This document shows positions 1-8,150 of a stretch of 64,000 bases of DNA, piece after piece. The translations under genes and the position numbers were made by a program. The stretch lies in NCBI RefSeq assembly GCF_019504385.1, contig NZ_CP080590.1, positions 2,026,001-2,090,000 on the forward strand. Reading direction: 5' to 3'. Under the pieces are notes generated by a model. That model saw only the letters and a program-made list of their open reading frames with translations, was not told where the DNA came from and ran no database searches. Origin of the DNA: Devosia salina. GTDB taxonomy: Bacteria > Pseudomonadota > Alphaproteobacteria > Rhizobiales > Devosiaceae. Position 1 is the first letter of the stretch. The number at the start of each line of letters is the position of its first letter.

Positions 1-166
1 GCCCGAACCCTCGCTGGGTAATCTGATCCGCGACGGCCAGTCCTATCTCGAACAGGCCTGGTGGATTTCCACCCTGCCCGGCGTGGTGATCCTCTTGATC
101 GCCATCGGTCTGCATTTCCTGTCGGACGGCATCCGCCAGGTTCTCGATCCCCGTTCGCGCAAGTGA
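1..166 (+). CDS. Peptide-type ABC transporter permease, C-terminal end (partial)
   Basis: An open frame enters from the left edge and stops with TGA at 164-166, giving the last 54 residues. It contains one hydrophobic segment (VVILLIAIGLHFLSDG) and ends in LDPRSRK. This is the usual ending of DppC/OppC-type inner-membrane permeases, where the last transmembrane helix is followed by G-[DI]-x-x-R-x-x-L-D-P-R. The next gene, 29 bases downstream, encodes the matching ATPases, so this is the permease of the same peptide, nickel or glycoside importer. The family assignment is firm from the tail motif and context. The substrate cannot be read from it. Confidence 0.85.
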   Translation, partial: PEPSLGNLIRDGQSYLEQAWWISTLPGVVILLIAIGLHFLSDGIRQVLDPRSRK

Positions 167-195
167 TCGCCCAGTCCCCAGACGGAGCAACAGCT

Positions 196-2190
196 ATGAA
201 CTATCCGGGTGCCATAAAGACCGAGAACGCCAGTGCCGCCGGTGCAGCGCTGCTCCAGGTCCGCGACCTGCATACCCACTTCCTCACCGATGACGGAACC
301 GTCAAGGCGGTCAACGGCGTGTCCTTCGACATCGACCGGGGCGAGCGCATTGCCATCGTGGGAGAGTCCGGCTCGGGCAAGAGCGCCATGGCCATGTCGC
401 TGCTGCGCCTGCTGGCCTATCCCGGACGCGTGGTTGGCGGCGAGATCAACCTGAACGGGCGTGATCTCAACCGCATGAGCGAGCGCCAGCTCAACCAGGT
501 GCGCGGCCGCGAAGTCGGCACCATCTTCCAGGACCCCATGTCCTCGCTCGATCCGGTGATGCGGATCGCCGACCAGATGGTGCCGCCCATCATGCGGCAT
601 CTAGAAATGAATGCCGAGAAAGCCCGTGCCGAAGCTATAGGCTGGCTCGACCGAGTGGGCATTCCTGACCCTACCCGACGCATCGATGCCTATCCGTTCG
701 AGATGTCGGGGGGCATGCGCCAGCGCGTCATGATCGCCATGGCCCTCTCCTGCCGGCCCCGGCTGGTAATCGCCGACGAACCGACCACGGCGCTGGACGT
801 GACCATCCAGGCGCAAATCGTCGAACTGCTCAAGGACCTGACCGCCGAGACCGGCGCAGCAATGATCTTCATCACCCACGATCTCGGGCTCGTCGCCCGC
901 TTCGCGCACAAGGTCGGCGTCATGTATGCGGGGAAACTGGTGGAGTTCGGTCCCGTCCGGGACATTTTCGCGCATCCCTGCCACCCCTATACGCAGAGCC
1001 TGCTCGACACCATCCCGCCGGTCGATGAGCCGCAGCGTCGCAAGCTGGCCCAGATCCCCGGATTCCCGCCCGATATGAAGCTGCCGCTGACCGGCTGCGC
1101 CTTCCGGGACCGGTGCGCAGCCGCGCATGAGCATTGCGCAAGTGACACGCCTGGCCTCAGCCCACGGGGGCCCGGGCATCGCGCTGCCTGCTTCCTGCCT
1201 GAAGGATTGGGGGAGGCGCGCCGCCAACAGACCGAAGCCATCCCGCCGCTGGTCCGCAACGCCGACGATCGCGTCGTGGTGGAGGTGTTCAACCTGCACA
1301 AGCACTTCACCGGGCGAAGCCTGCTGCCCTGGCGCGTGCCGCCCACGGTTCGCGCCGTCAACGGCATATCCCTCAACATCCGCGAGGGCGAGACGCTCGG
1401 GATTGTCGGGGAATCGGGCTGTGGCAAGAGCACCGTGGCGCGCCTGCTCCTCGGGCTCGATCCGGTCACCTCCGGCGACATCTATGTCGAAGGCATGGCC
1501 CAGATGGTCTTCCAGGACCCTTCGTCCTCCTTCAACCCCAAGATGACCCTGTTCGACATCATCGCCGAGCCCCTTGTGGTCACCGGCCGGGGCAGCCGGG
1601 CCGAGCGGACCGCCCGCGTCCACGAGTTGCTCGAGCAGGTGGGCCTGGATACAAGCTATGCAGCGCGCTACCCCAGCCAGCTTTCCGGCGGCCAGAAGCA
1701 ACGCGTCGCCATAGCCAGGGCGCTGGCCATCAAGCCGTCGGTCGTGGTGGCAGACGAACCGACATCGGCCCTGGACGTCTCGGTGCGGGCGCAGATCATC
1801 AATCTGATGGTCGACCTCAAGCGCCAGCTCCGCGTCAGCTTCGTGTTCATCTCCCACGACCTGCTCACCGTCAGCTACATCTCCGACAAGATCGCGGTCA
1901 TGTATCTGGGCGAAGTGGTTGAATATGGGCCCGCCGACGAGGTGTTCCGCAATCCGCTCCATCCCTACACCCAGGCGCTCATCGCCGCGGTGCCCCTACC
2001 CGACCCGGTGGCCGAAGAAGCGCGAATAAAGAAGCCTCTCTCGGGCGAATTGCCCAGCCCGCTCGACCTTCCACCCGGCTGCGCCTTTGCCTCGCGCTGC
2101 CCCCGCGCAACCGAGTTCTGCCGCGCGGAAAAGCCCGTGCTGCAGGCCTATTCCGGTTCGAGAGAGGCGGCCTGCCACTATGTCGACTAG
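196..2190 (+). CDS. Peptide-type ABC transporter, fused double ATPase (DppD-DppF type)
   Basis: This 664-residue cytoplasmic protein has two ABC ATPase domains in one chain, as in GsiA or YejF. Domain 1 has Walker A GESGSGKS (56-63), Q-loop FQDP, signature MSGGMRQR and Walker B ending DEPTTALD. Domain 2 has Walker A GESGCGKST (405-), LSGGQKQR and DEPTSALD. Each domain is followed by the Cys-containing oligopeptide-transporter C-terminal segment (CAFRDRC, CAFASRC). ATG 196 is preferred over an upstream in-frame ATG at 61, because that one lies inside the permease gene and GGAG sits 8 bases before 196. Oddity: domain 2 has only 28 residues between the Walker A Lys and the Q-loop Gln against 50 in domain 1, so about 20 residues of the usual insert are missing. 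Confidence 0.93.
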   Translation: MNYPGAIKTENASAAGAALLQVRDLHTHFLTDDGTVKAVNGVSFDIDRGERIAIVGESGSGKSAMAMSLLRLLAYPGRVVGGEINLNGRDLNRMSERQLNQVRGREVGTIFQDPMSSLDPVMRIADQMVPPIMRHLEMNAEKARAEAIGWLDRVGIPDPTRRIDAYPFEMSGGMRQRVMIAMALSCRPRLVIADEPTTALDVTIQAQIVELLKDLTAETGAAMIFITHDLGLVARFAHKVGVMYAGKLVEFGPVRDIFAHPCHPYTQSLLDTIPPVDEPQRRKLAQIPGFPPDMKLPLTGCAFRDRCAAAHEHCASDTPGLSPRGPGHRAACFLPEGLGEARRQQTEAIPPLVRNADDRVVVEVFNLHKHFTGRSLLPWRVPPTVRAVNGISLNIREGETLGIVGESGCGKSTVARLLLGLDPVTSGDIYVEGMAQMVFQDPSSSFNPKMTLFDIIAEPLVVTGRGSRAERTARVHELLEQVGLDTSYAARYPSQLSGGQKQRVAIARALAIKPSVVVADEPTSALDVSVRAQIINLMVDLKRQLRVSFVFISHDLLTVSYISDKIAVMYLGEVVEYGPADEVFRNPLHPYTQALIAAVPLPDPVAEEARIKKPLSGELPSPLDLPPGCAFASRCPRATEFCRAEKPVLQAYSGSREAACHYVD

Positions 2191-3442
2191 CGCATTCACC
2201 CGTTTCGGCATTGTCGGGGGCGGGCTGTTCTTCGCCATTACCGGCATGGCCAACCCCTTTTTCACCCTCTATGCCTCCGAACTGGGCGCATCCACCCTCG
2301 ATATCGGCTTCATCGTTACCCTCAGGGCACTCCTGCCCATCGTCATCGCCATGCCCGCGGGCCAGCTCATCGACAGCATGGGCCCGATGCGCATGCTGCA
2401 ATGGGGCTCGCTGCTGCTGCTGGTGTCGCTTCTGAACACCGTGTTTGCCGTCAGCATACCCATGCTCGGACTGTCCCAGCTGTTCATGGGTGGCGCCATC
2501 ATCATTATGGCCTCATCCCTGCAGGTTCTGGTGTCCACAGGAGACCGCGCAGCCCGTAACAGATCGATTACCACTTATTCCATGTGGATGTCCGGCGGGG
2601 GCATGGTGGGCCCATTGATCGGCGGGTTGATCTCCTCGGTCTTTGCTGCGCCGGCCGAGGGCTATCGGTTCACCTTCATCGTTTCGGCGGCTGCCACCGC
2701 CCTGTTCATCCTGGTCCTTGCCTGGTTTGCCCGGCGCTATCCCCACCCCACCCCGGAGCAGGGGGAGATCCGCTCCATCCTTTCGCTCAAGGGCTACACC
2801 GCCAGCTATCGGCGCGGCATCGACCTCACAGCCCACCGGCCCGTACAGTTCGGCCTCGTGGGGACATTCGTAATCATGTATATCCAGGCGCTCTACATGG
2901 GCTTCCTGCCCCTGTTCCTGGATCAATACGGCTACTCCGCGTTCCAGATTGCCACCATCCTATCCTGGCAGGGCCTGGCGGGCATGATGAGCCGGCTGAT
3001 CGTCAACTGGCTGATGCGACGGTTCACACTGGAACACATCCTGGCCGGCGCCGGCTTCATCGCTTCGGTCTGCGTGGTCCTGACCCCGGTCGTCGCCCCC
3101 AACATCGTCCTGACCTATGCGCTGATCTTCCTTCTGGGCGCCGCCACCGGCGTCAACCTGCCCGTCAGCATCATGATCATGGTGGATGCGGTCGGCGAGG
3201 ACCAGCGCGGCAAGCTCATGGGCCTGCGCCTCCTCGTCAACCGCTTCTCCCAAACCGTCAGCCCGGCCCTGTTCGGCATTCTGGGCAGCTTCATCGGTCT
3301 CACCGCGGCCTTCTTCGCCGGCGGCGCCGTGCTGGTCGCCACCATGTTCGGCTTTTCCGCCTATGCCAGCCGAATGGTGCGCGCCGGCGCCGCCCACACC
3401 GCTCCAACGCCTCCTATCCCCACCCCACCACAAGAGGACTGA
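2180..3442 (+). CDS. MFS transporter
   Basis: A 420-residue integral membrane protein with about twelve hydrophobic helices and the major facilitator layout: N-terminal half, a basic central loop near ARRYPHPTPEQGEIRS, then the C-terminal half. ATG 2180 overlaps the end of the ATPase gene by 11 bases, which indicates translational coupling and one operon. A longer frame upstream from 2087 is just the ATPase gene read in another frame. The motif MPAGQLIDSMGPMRML in loop 2-3 is the family's G-x-x-x-D-x-x-G-R-R-like signature. Substrate unknown. Position in a peptide-import operon beside an amidohydrolase suggests import or export of a related small amide or drug-like compound (inference). Confidence 0.85.
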   Translation: MSTSAFTRFGIVGGGLFFAITGMANPFFTLYASELGASTLDIGFIVTLRALLPIVIAMPAGQLIDSMGPMRMLQWGSLLLLVSLLNTVFAVSIPMLGLSQLFMGGAIIIMASSLQVLVSTGDRAARNRSITTYSMWMSGGGMVGPLIGGLISSVFAAPAEGYRFTFIVSAAATALFILVLAWFARRYPHPTPEQGEIRSILSLKGYTASYRRGIDLTAHRPVQFGLVGTFVIMYIQALYMGFLPLFLDQYGYSAFQIATILSWQGLAGMMSRLIVNWLMRRFTLEHILAGAGFIASVCVVLTPVVAPNIVLTYALIFLLGAATGVNLPVSIMIMVDAVGEDQRGKLMGLRLLVNRFSQTVSPALFGILGSFIGLTAAFFAGGAVLVATMFGFSAYASRMVRAGAAHTAPTPPIPTPPQED

Positions 3443-3443
3443 C

Positions 3444-4205
3444 ATGACCGAACGCATCTGGGACCAATTCCTGACCGAGCGCGACAAATCCGTGCTGGCC
3501 GCTTCCGGCTTCGGCGCCCTGGCCGACTGGGGCGAGCGTCCGGCCCTCATCATCATCGACGTCAACTATGCATTCTGCGATGAAGAGCCCACGCCGATCC
3601 TGGAAAGCATCAAGAAGTGGCGCACCTCCTGTGGCGAGGACGCCTGGGAAGCCATGCCCGTGCTGCAGCAGCTGATCGCGCTCTGCCGGGGCAAGGGCAT
3701 TCCGGTGATCTACACCACCGGCATCCGCCGCGCCGACAACTGGGACACCGGGTCCTGGGGCTGGAAGTCCAAGCGCCGCGCCGACGCGCCGGTATTGGTC
3801 ACCGATGGCCGGGATGGCAATGCCATCGTTGACGACATCGCACCGGGTCCACGGGACATTGTCGTTCTCAAGCAGAAACCGTCCGGATTCGCTGGAACGC
3901 CGCTGGCGTCCTATCTGCAGCTCTTGGGCTGCGACAGCCTGATCGTCACCGGCACGACCACATCGGGCTGTGTGCGGGCGACCGTGCTCGATGCCTTCTC
4001 CCTCAATTTCCGCTGCACCGTGGTGGAGGACGGGTGTTTCGACCGCACCCAGGCCAGCCACGCCATCAACCTGTTCGACATGCACGCCAAATATGCCAAT
4101 GTTCGGCCCAGCGCCGAAGTGATCGAGCACCTCCAGACCCTGCCCCAGGGGCTGTTCGACCTGCCATCCGGCCAGGGAATGGAAACGCGGGCCGCCGCTG
4201 AATAG
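3444..4205 (+). CDS. Isochorismatase-fold cysteine hydrolase (N-carbamoylsarcosine amidase-like)
   Basis: This 253-residue protein has the cysteine hydrolase triad of the isochorismatase superfamily: Asp39 in IIIDVNYAF, a Lys in VVLKQKPSGF (143 or 145) and Cys176 in TTTSGCVRAT. A cis-peptide-type TTTSG precedes the Cys. The long N-terminal segment before the first strand, and the ILESIKKWRTSCG stretch after it, resemble N-carbamoylsarcosine amidase and related ureido- or amide hydrolases more than true isochorismatase. ATG 3444 sits two bases after the MFS stop with AGAGGA upstream, so it is in the same operon. It may split an amide or carbamoyl group from the imported compound. The exact substrate is not determinable here. 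Confidence 0.85.
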   Translation: MTERIWDQFLTERDKSVLAASGFGALADWGERPALIIIDVNYAFCDEEPTPILESIKKWRTSCGEDAWEAMPVLQQLIALCRGKGIPVIYTTGIRRADNWDTGSWGWKSKRRADAPVLVTDGRDGNAIVDDIAPGPRDIVVLKQKPSGFAGTPLASYLQLLGCDSLIVTGTTTSGCVRATVLDAFSLNFRCTVVEDGCFDRTQASHAINLFDMHAKYANVRPSAEVIEHLQTLPQGLFDLPSGQGMETRAAAE

Positions 4206-4279
4206 CGGTCTGGCCAATCGCCGCGGGGGCGTGACCCGCCCTCGCCTCTCCGCCCTCGGACCAGCCGCCAAAGGAAGAA

Positions 4280-5533
4280 ATGACCATCCCCGCCGACGCT
4301 GTCGACATCCCTGCGGAGACGCCGCGATATGGCACGTTCGCCGCCCTGCGCTATCGCAATTACCGCTTGTTCTGGTGTGGCAATGCCATTTCATTCGTCG
4401 GCGACTGGCTCGACCAGATCGCCCTCAATTGGCTCGTGATCTCCACCACCAACGACCCGGTCATGCTTGGGCTGGTCAATCTGGGGCGCGGCCTGCCCAT
4501 CATGCTGTTCGCCCTGTTCGGGGGCGTTATCGCCGACCGCGTCAATCGGCGTACCATGCTGATCTGCACGCAGTTCTTGGCCATGATGGTCGCCATCGGG
4601 CTAGCCTGCACGGTGGCCTTTTTCGGCGCATCGATCTGGCTGATCATGCTGCTGGCGACCTGCCGGGGGCTGATCGTTTCCTTCAACCTGCCGGCACGAC
4701 ACTCGCTCGTCTACCAATTGGTGCCACGAGAGGCGATGGCGAGTGCGGTGTCGATCAATTCGATCACCATCAACATGGCCAAGATCGTCGGACCGCTGGC
4801 CTCGGCGGCGCTCATTTCCAGCCTCGGCATCACCGCCTGCTTCATTGCCAATGCTTTGAGCTTCACCGCTGTCATGATCATGCTGCTGATGCTGGACCTG
4901 CCGGACCGGAAAGTGGAGCGCAAACCCGAATCCCTCCTGGCCAGCTTGGTTGGTGGCTTCACCTATATGCGGAGCGAGCCGGTGCTGCTCATGCTGGTGG
5001 CTGTGGCGCTTGTGCCGACCTTCTTCTGCCAGCCCTATATCCAGTTCCTGGCCGTGTTCTCGGCGCAGGTCTTCGATGCCGGCGCCAGTGGGCTCGGCTT
5101 CATGACGGCCCTGGCGGCGACCGGTTCCATCTGCGGTGGCCTCCTGGCCAGCCGGCTGCAGCGCGATGCGCGGCGCGGCTCCACCATGCTCATCTTCATG
5201 GGCAGCTTCGCGATCGCGCTGATCGCGTTCGCCGCTGCACCCAATATCTATTGGGCCATCCCCGCGCTCTTTGCGGCCGGGGCCATGCACATCGCCTACA
5301 ATTCCTCGAACAACACCATCCTGCAATTGACGGTCGACGATGCCTATCGCGGCCGGGTGCTGTCCTCGCTGTTCATGACCCGCGGGCTGATGCCCATGGG
5401 CACCGCCACCATGGCGCTATTCTCGGCTGCCGTTGGTCCCAGGCTGGCCATGGGACTCATGGCCTCCGTGGTCGCGTGCTTCGCACTTTTGCTCTGGGTC
5501 TGGATGCCGCGATTGCGACAGCTCGAGGCATAG
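4280..5533 (+). CDS. MFS transporter, EntS-like (MFS_3)
   Basis: A 417-residue, twelve-helix protein. Its start, FAALRYRNYRLFWCGN, followed by ISFVGDWLDQIALNWLV, is characteristic of the MFS_3 / enterobactin-exporter-like branch. Loop 2-3 has GGVIADRVNRRTML and the second half has ASRLQRDARRG. AAGGAAG lies just before ATG 4280. It follows the hydrolase gene by 74 bases on the same strand and is the last gene before a convergent junction at 5533/5564, so it probably ends the operon. Proteins of this branch usually export siderophores or drugs. The role here is unknown. Confidence 0.85.
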   Translation: MTIPADAVDIPAETPRYGTFAALRYRNYRLFWCGNAISFVGDWLDQIALNWLVISTTNDPVMLGLVNLGRGLPIMLFALFGGVIADRVNRRTMLICTQFLAMMVAIGLACTVAFFGASIWLIMLLATCRGLIVSFNLPARHSLVYQLVPREAMASAVSINSITINMAKIVGPLASAALISSLGITACFIANALSFTAVMIMLLMLDLPDRKVERKPESLLASLVGGFTYMRSEPVLLMLVAVALVPTFFCQPYIQFLAVFSAQVFDAGASGLGFMTALAATGSICGGLLASRLQRDARRGSTMLIFMGSFAIALIAFAAAPNIYWAIPALFAAGAMHIAYNSSNNTILQLTVDDAYRGRVLSSLFMTRGLMPMGTATMALFSAAVGPRLAMGLMASVVACFALLLWVWMPRLRQLEA

Positions 5534-5563
5534 ACCCCGAACCGGTAGCCGCGGCAACCAAGC

Positions 5564-6721
5564 CTAGAGCCGCCCCGCCATCGCCCGATCGAAAATGTCG
5601 AGCGCCCGATCCCAGGTCAGCTCGACCGGATTGCCGCCGGCAGTCGGATCGACGATGGCCATGTCCCCAATCCGCTCGCGATTGCTGTCGTCGACGCCAA
5701 AATCCCTGAGCGTATGCGGGACACCGAGGTCGGCGCGGAGCTTGATGACCGCATCGAGGAAGGCCTCGAAGCTGGGAGCCAGGCCCAGATAGGCCGCGAG
5801 GCGCCTGATGCGCTCCTCGATCGCCGGGCGGTTGACCACCAGCACATAGGGCATGAACACGGCATTGGTCATGCCGTGATGCGTGTCATGCAGCGCCCCC
5901 ACCGGATGGCTCAGCGCATGGATGGCGCCAAGGCCCTTCTGGAAGGCGGTGGCGCCCATGGCAGCAGCGCTCATCATGTGCCCGCGCGCCTCGATGTCGC
6001 TGGGATTGGCTGCCACTCTGGGCAGGTTCTCAAAAACCAGGCGAATGCCTTCCACCCCAATACCATCGGCCATCGGGTGATAGCCGGGTGCGCAATAAGC
6101 CTCGAGGCAGTGCGCCAGCGCATCCATCCCGGTACCAATGGTGATGAAGCGCGGCATGCCCACGGTCAGTTCGGGATCGGCGATGACAATCCTGGGCATC
6201 ATCAAGGGATGAAAAATCACCTTCTTGGTGTGCGTCGCTTCATCGGTGATGACACCCGCCCGCCCCACTTCCGAGCCGGTTCCGGCCGTGGTCGGCACCG
6301 CGATGATCGGCAGGATACCCTTGGGATCGGCACGGGTCCACCAATCGCCGATATCCTCGAAATCCCACATCGGCCGCGTCTGCCCGGCCATGAAAGCAAT
6401 GACCTTGGCGGTGTCGAGACCCGAGCCGCCGCCAAAGGCGATGACGCCGTCATAGCCGCCCTCGCGCAGCACCGTGATCCCCGCCTCGACATTGGCGGAC
6501 ACCGGATTGGGCTTCACCTCGGCAAACAGGCCTGCCTCCATGCCGGCCTCGGCCAGCAGCGCCAGCGTGTTCTGCGTCACCGGCAACGCGGCGAGGCCGG
6601 CATCGGTCACCAGCAGCGGCTTGCTGATTCCCGCTGACTTCAGGGCCTCGGGCAGTTCGGCAATGCGCCCGGCGCCGAAGCGGACGGTGGTGGGGTAGTT
6701 CCAGTTGGCCTTGGTCATCAT
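5564..6721 (-). CDS. Iron-containing alcohol dehydrogenase
   Basis: A group III (iron-dependent) alcohol dehydrogenase of 385 residues, the usual family length. The nucleotide-binding segment is FGGGSGLDTAK. The metal-ligand motifs are visible as MDALAHCLEAY (Asp, His) and HALSHPVGALHDTHHG (two His). Two in-frame ATGs (6721 and 6718) follow each other, and the ribosome site is weak. It is the last gene of a minus-strand operon, seven bases after an aldehyde dehydrogenase, so it likely oxidises an alcohol to the aldehyde that the neighbour then oxidises. With the ligase gene upstream, the alcohol may be a gamma-glutamyl amino-alcohol (inference). Confidence 0.9.
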   Translation of the reverse strand: MMTKANWNYPTTVRFGAGRIAELPEALKSAGISKPLLVTDAGLAALPVTQNTLALLAEAGMEAGLFAEVKPNPVSANVEAGITVLREGGYDGVIAFGGGSGLDTAKVIAFMAGQTRPMWDFEDIGDWWTRADPKGILPIIAVPTTAGTGSEVGRAGVITDEATHTKKVIFHPLMMPRIVIADPELTVGMPRFITIGTGMDALAHCLEAYCAPGYHPMADGIGVEGIRLVFENLPRVAANPSDIEARGHMMSAAAMGATAFQKGLGAIHALSHPVGALHDTHHGMTNAVFMPYVLVVNRPAIEERIRRLAAYLGLAPSFEAFLDAVIKLRADLGVPHTLRDFGVDDSNRERIGDMAIVDPTAGGNPVELTWDRALDIFDRAMAGRL

Positions 6722-6728
6722 GGTCTCG

Positions 6729-8111
6729 CTAGAGCGTCTTGAGGTGGTAGCTCTTGGCTTGGGTTAGGTTGTGATAGCCGATTTCGCTCAGCGCTCCGCC
6801 CTTGCCGGTATCCTTGATCCCGGTCCAGACCAGAGCCGGGTCGAGATAGTCACAGCGATTGGCAAAGACCGTGCCCGTCTCGATCTCGGCACCGATCCGC
6901 GCGGCCGCATCGATGTCCCGGGTCCAGATCGAGGCGGTGAGGCCATAGGGGCTGTCGTTCATCAAGGTGATGGCCTCTTCATCGTCAGCCACCTTCATGA
7001 TGCCGACGACAGGCCCGAAGCTCTCTTCGCGCATGACGCTCATCTGGTGATTGACGCCCGTCAGCACCTCCGGCGCCAGCCAGGGCGAGCCGGCCACATC
7101 CCGCGCATGGCGCGCATTGAGATGCCGGGTGGCGCCACCCCGCACAGCCTCTTCCGTCTGCTGCCGGACATGGTCGGCAAAACCGCCGCGCGCCATGGGG
7201 CCGACAATCGTGTCCGGGTCGAGCGGATCGCCCAGCGTCCAGCCCTGGGCCTGGTCGAGAAAGCGCTCGACAAAGCCGTCATAGGCGCTCTGGTGCACAT
7301 AGATGCGCTCGACGCCACAGCAAGACTGCCCGGAATTGAAGAAGCTGCCATCGACGAGGTTCTCGGCGGCATAATCGAGATCGGCGTCAGCCCGTACATA
7401 GGCCGGATCCTTGCCACCCAACTCGAGCCCGAGCGTGGCGAACGTGCCGGCGGCCGCCTTCTCGATGCGGCGCCCGCCTTCCACCGAGCCAGTGAAATTG
7501 ATGTGGTCGACGGCGCCCGATCCGATCAGCATTTCGGTATCGGCGTGCCCCATGACCAGGTTCTGGAAGATACCGGCCGGGAGGCCGGCACGGCGAGCCG
7601 CCTCGGCGAAACGCTCGCCGGCAAGCAGGGTCTGGCTGGCATGCTTGAGCAGCAGGGCATTACCGGCCACCAGTCCGGGAATGATCGAATTGACGGCGGT
7701 GAGGAATGGATAGTTCCAGGGCGCCACCACCACCACAAGTCCGAGGGGCTCATGGGTGATGTACCGGGTAAAGCCCACCTTGTCCGGCCGCTGCATCGGC
7801 GCCAGGGCGTCTTCTGCAATGGCCAGCATGTGGCGGCTGCGTTCCTCGACGCCGCGCTTTTCGCCACCGAAACGGATCGGGCGGCCCATTTGCCAGGCGA
7901 GTTCGGGCACGATGTCATCGTTCATCGCCAGCAATTCATCGACCATGCGGCCGACCGCCGCGACCCGATCGGCGAGCGGCACATGGCGCCAGTCGCGCTG
8001 GGCCGCGCGGGCCCGAGTGGTCGCGGCAGCGATGTCTTCAGCGCCAGCCAGCGGTCGCTCGGCATAGACGCTCCCATCGATGGGAGAGATGATCTTGACC
8101 GTTTCGGTCAT
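6729..8111 (-). CDS. Aldehyde dehydrogenase (NAD(P)+-dependent)
   Basis: A 460-residue member of the aldehyde dehydrogenase superfamily. The catalytic Cys lies in FNSGQSCCGVERI, the general base Glu in LELGGKDP, the NAD segment in VAPWNYPF, and the C-terminal EESFGPVVGI motif is present. GAGGACGAACCG precedes ATG 8111. Only seven bases separate it from the alcohol dehydrogenase gene downstream, and 39 bases separate it from the ligase gene upstream. It is expected to turn the aldehyde made by the neighbouring enzyme into a carboxylate, as PuuC does in gamma-glutamyl-putrescine breakdown. Its true substrate is inferred from context only. Confidence 0.92.
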   Translation of the reverse strand: MTETVKIISPIDGSVYAERPLAGAEDIAAATTRARAAQRDWRHVPLADRVAAVGRMVDELLAMNDDIVPELAWQMGRPIRFGGEKRGVEERSRHMLAIAEDALAPMQRPDKVGFTRYITHEPLGLVVVVAPWNYPFLTAVNSIIPGLVAGNALLLKHASQTLLAGERFAEAARRAGLPAGIFQNLVMGHADTEMLIGSGAVDHINFTGSVEGGRRIEKAAAGTFATLGLELGGKDPAYVRADADLDYAAENLVDGSFFNSGQSCCGVERIYVHQSAYDGFVERFLDQAQGWTLGDPLDPDTIVGPMARGGFADHVRQQTEEAVRGGATRHLNARHARDVAGSPWLAPEVLTGVNHQMSVMREESFGPVVGIMKVADDEEAITLMNDSPYGLTASIWTRDIDAAARIGAEIETGTVFANRCDYLDPALVWTGIKDTGKGGALSEIGYHNLTQAKSYHLKTL

Positions 8112-8150
8112 CGGTTCGTCCTCAAATAGATTTGGTAGTCGCGCGGGTAG

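Noticed and set aside
601..1962. Long minus-strand open frame opposite the double ATPase gene
   Set aside because: High-GC shadow of the ABC ATPase coding frame; composition and lack of any domain mark it as non-coding.
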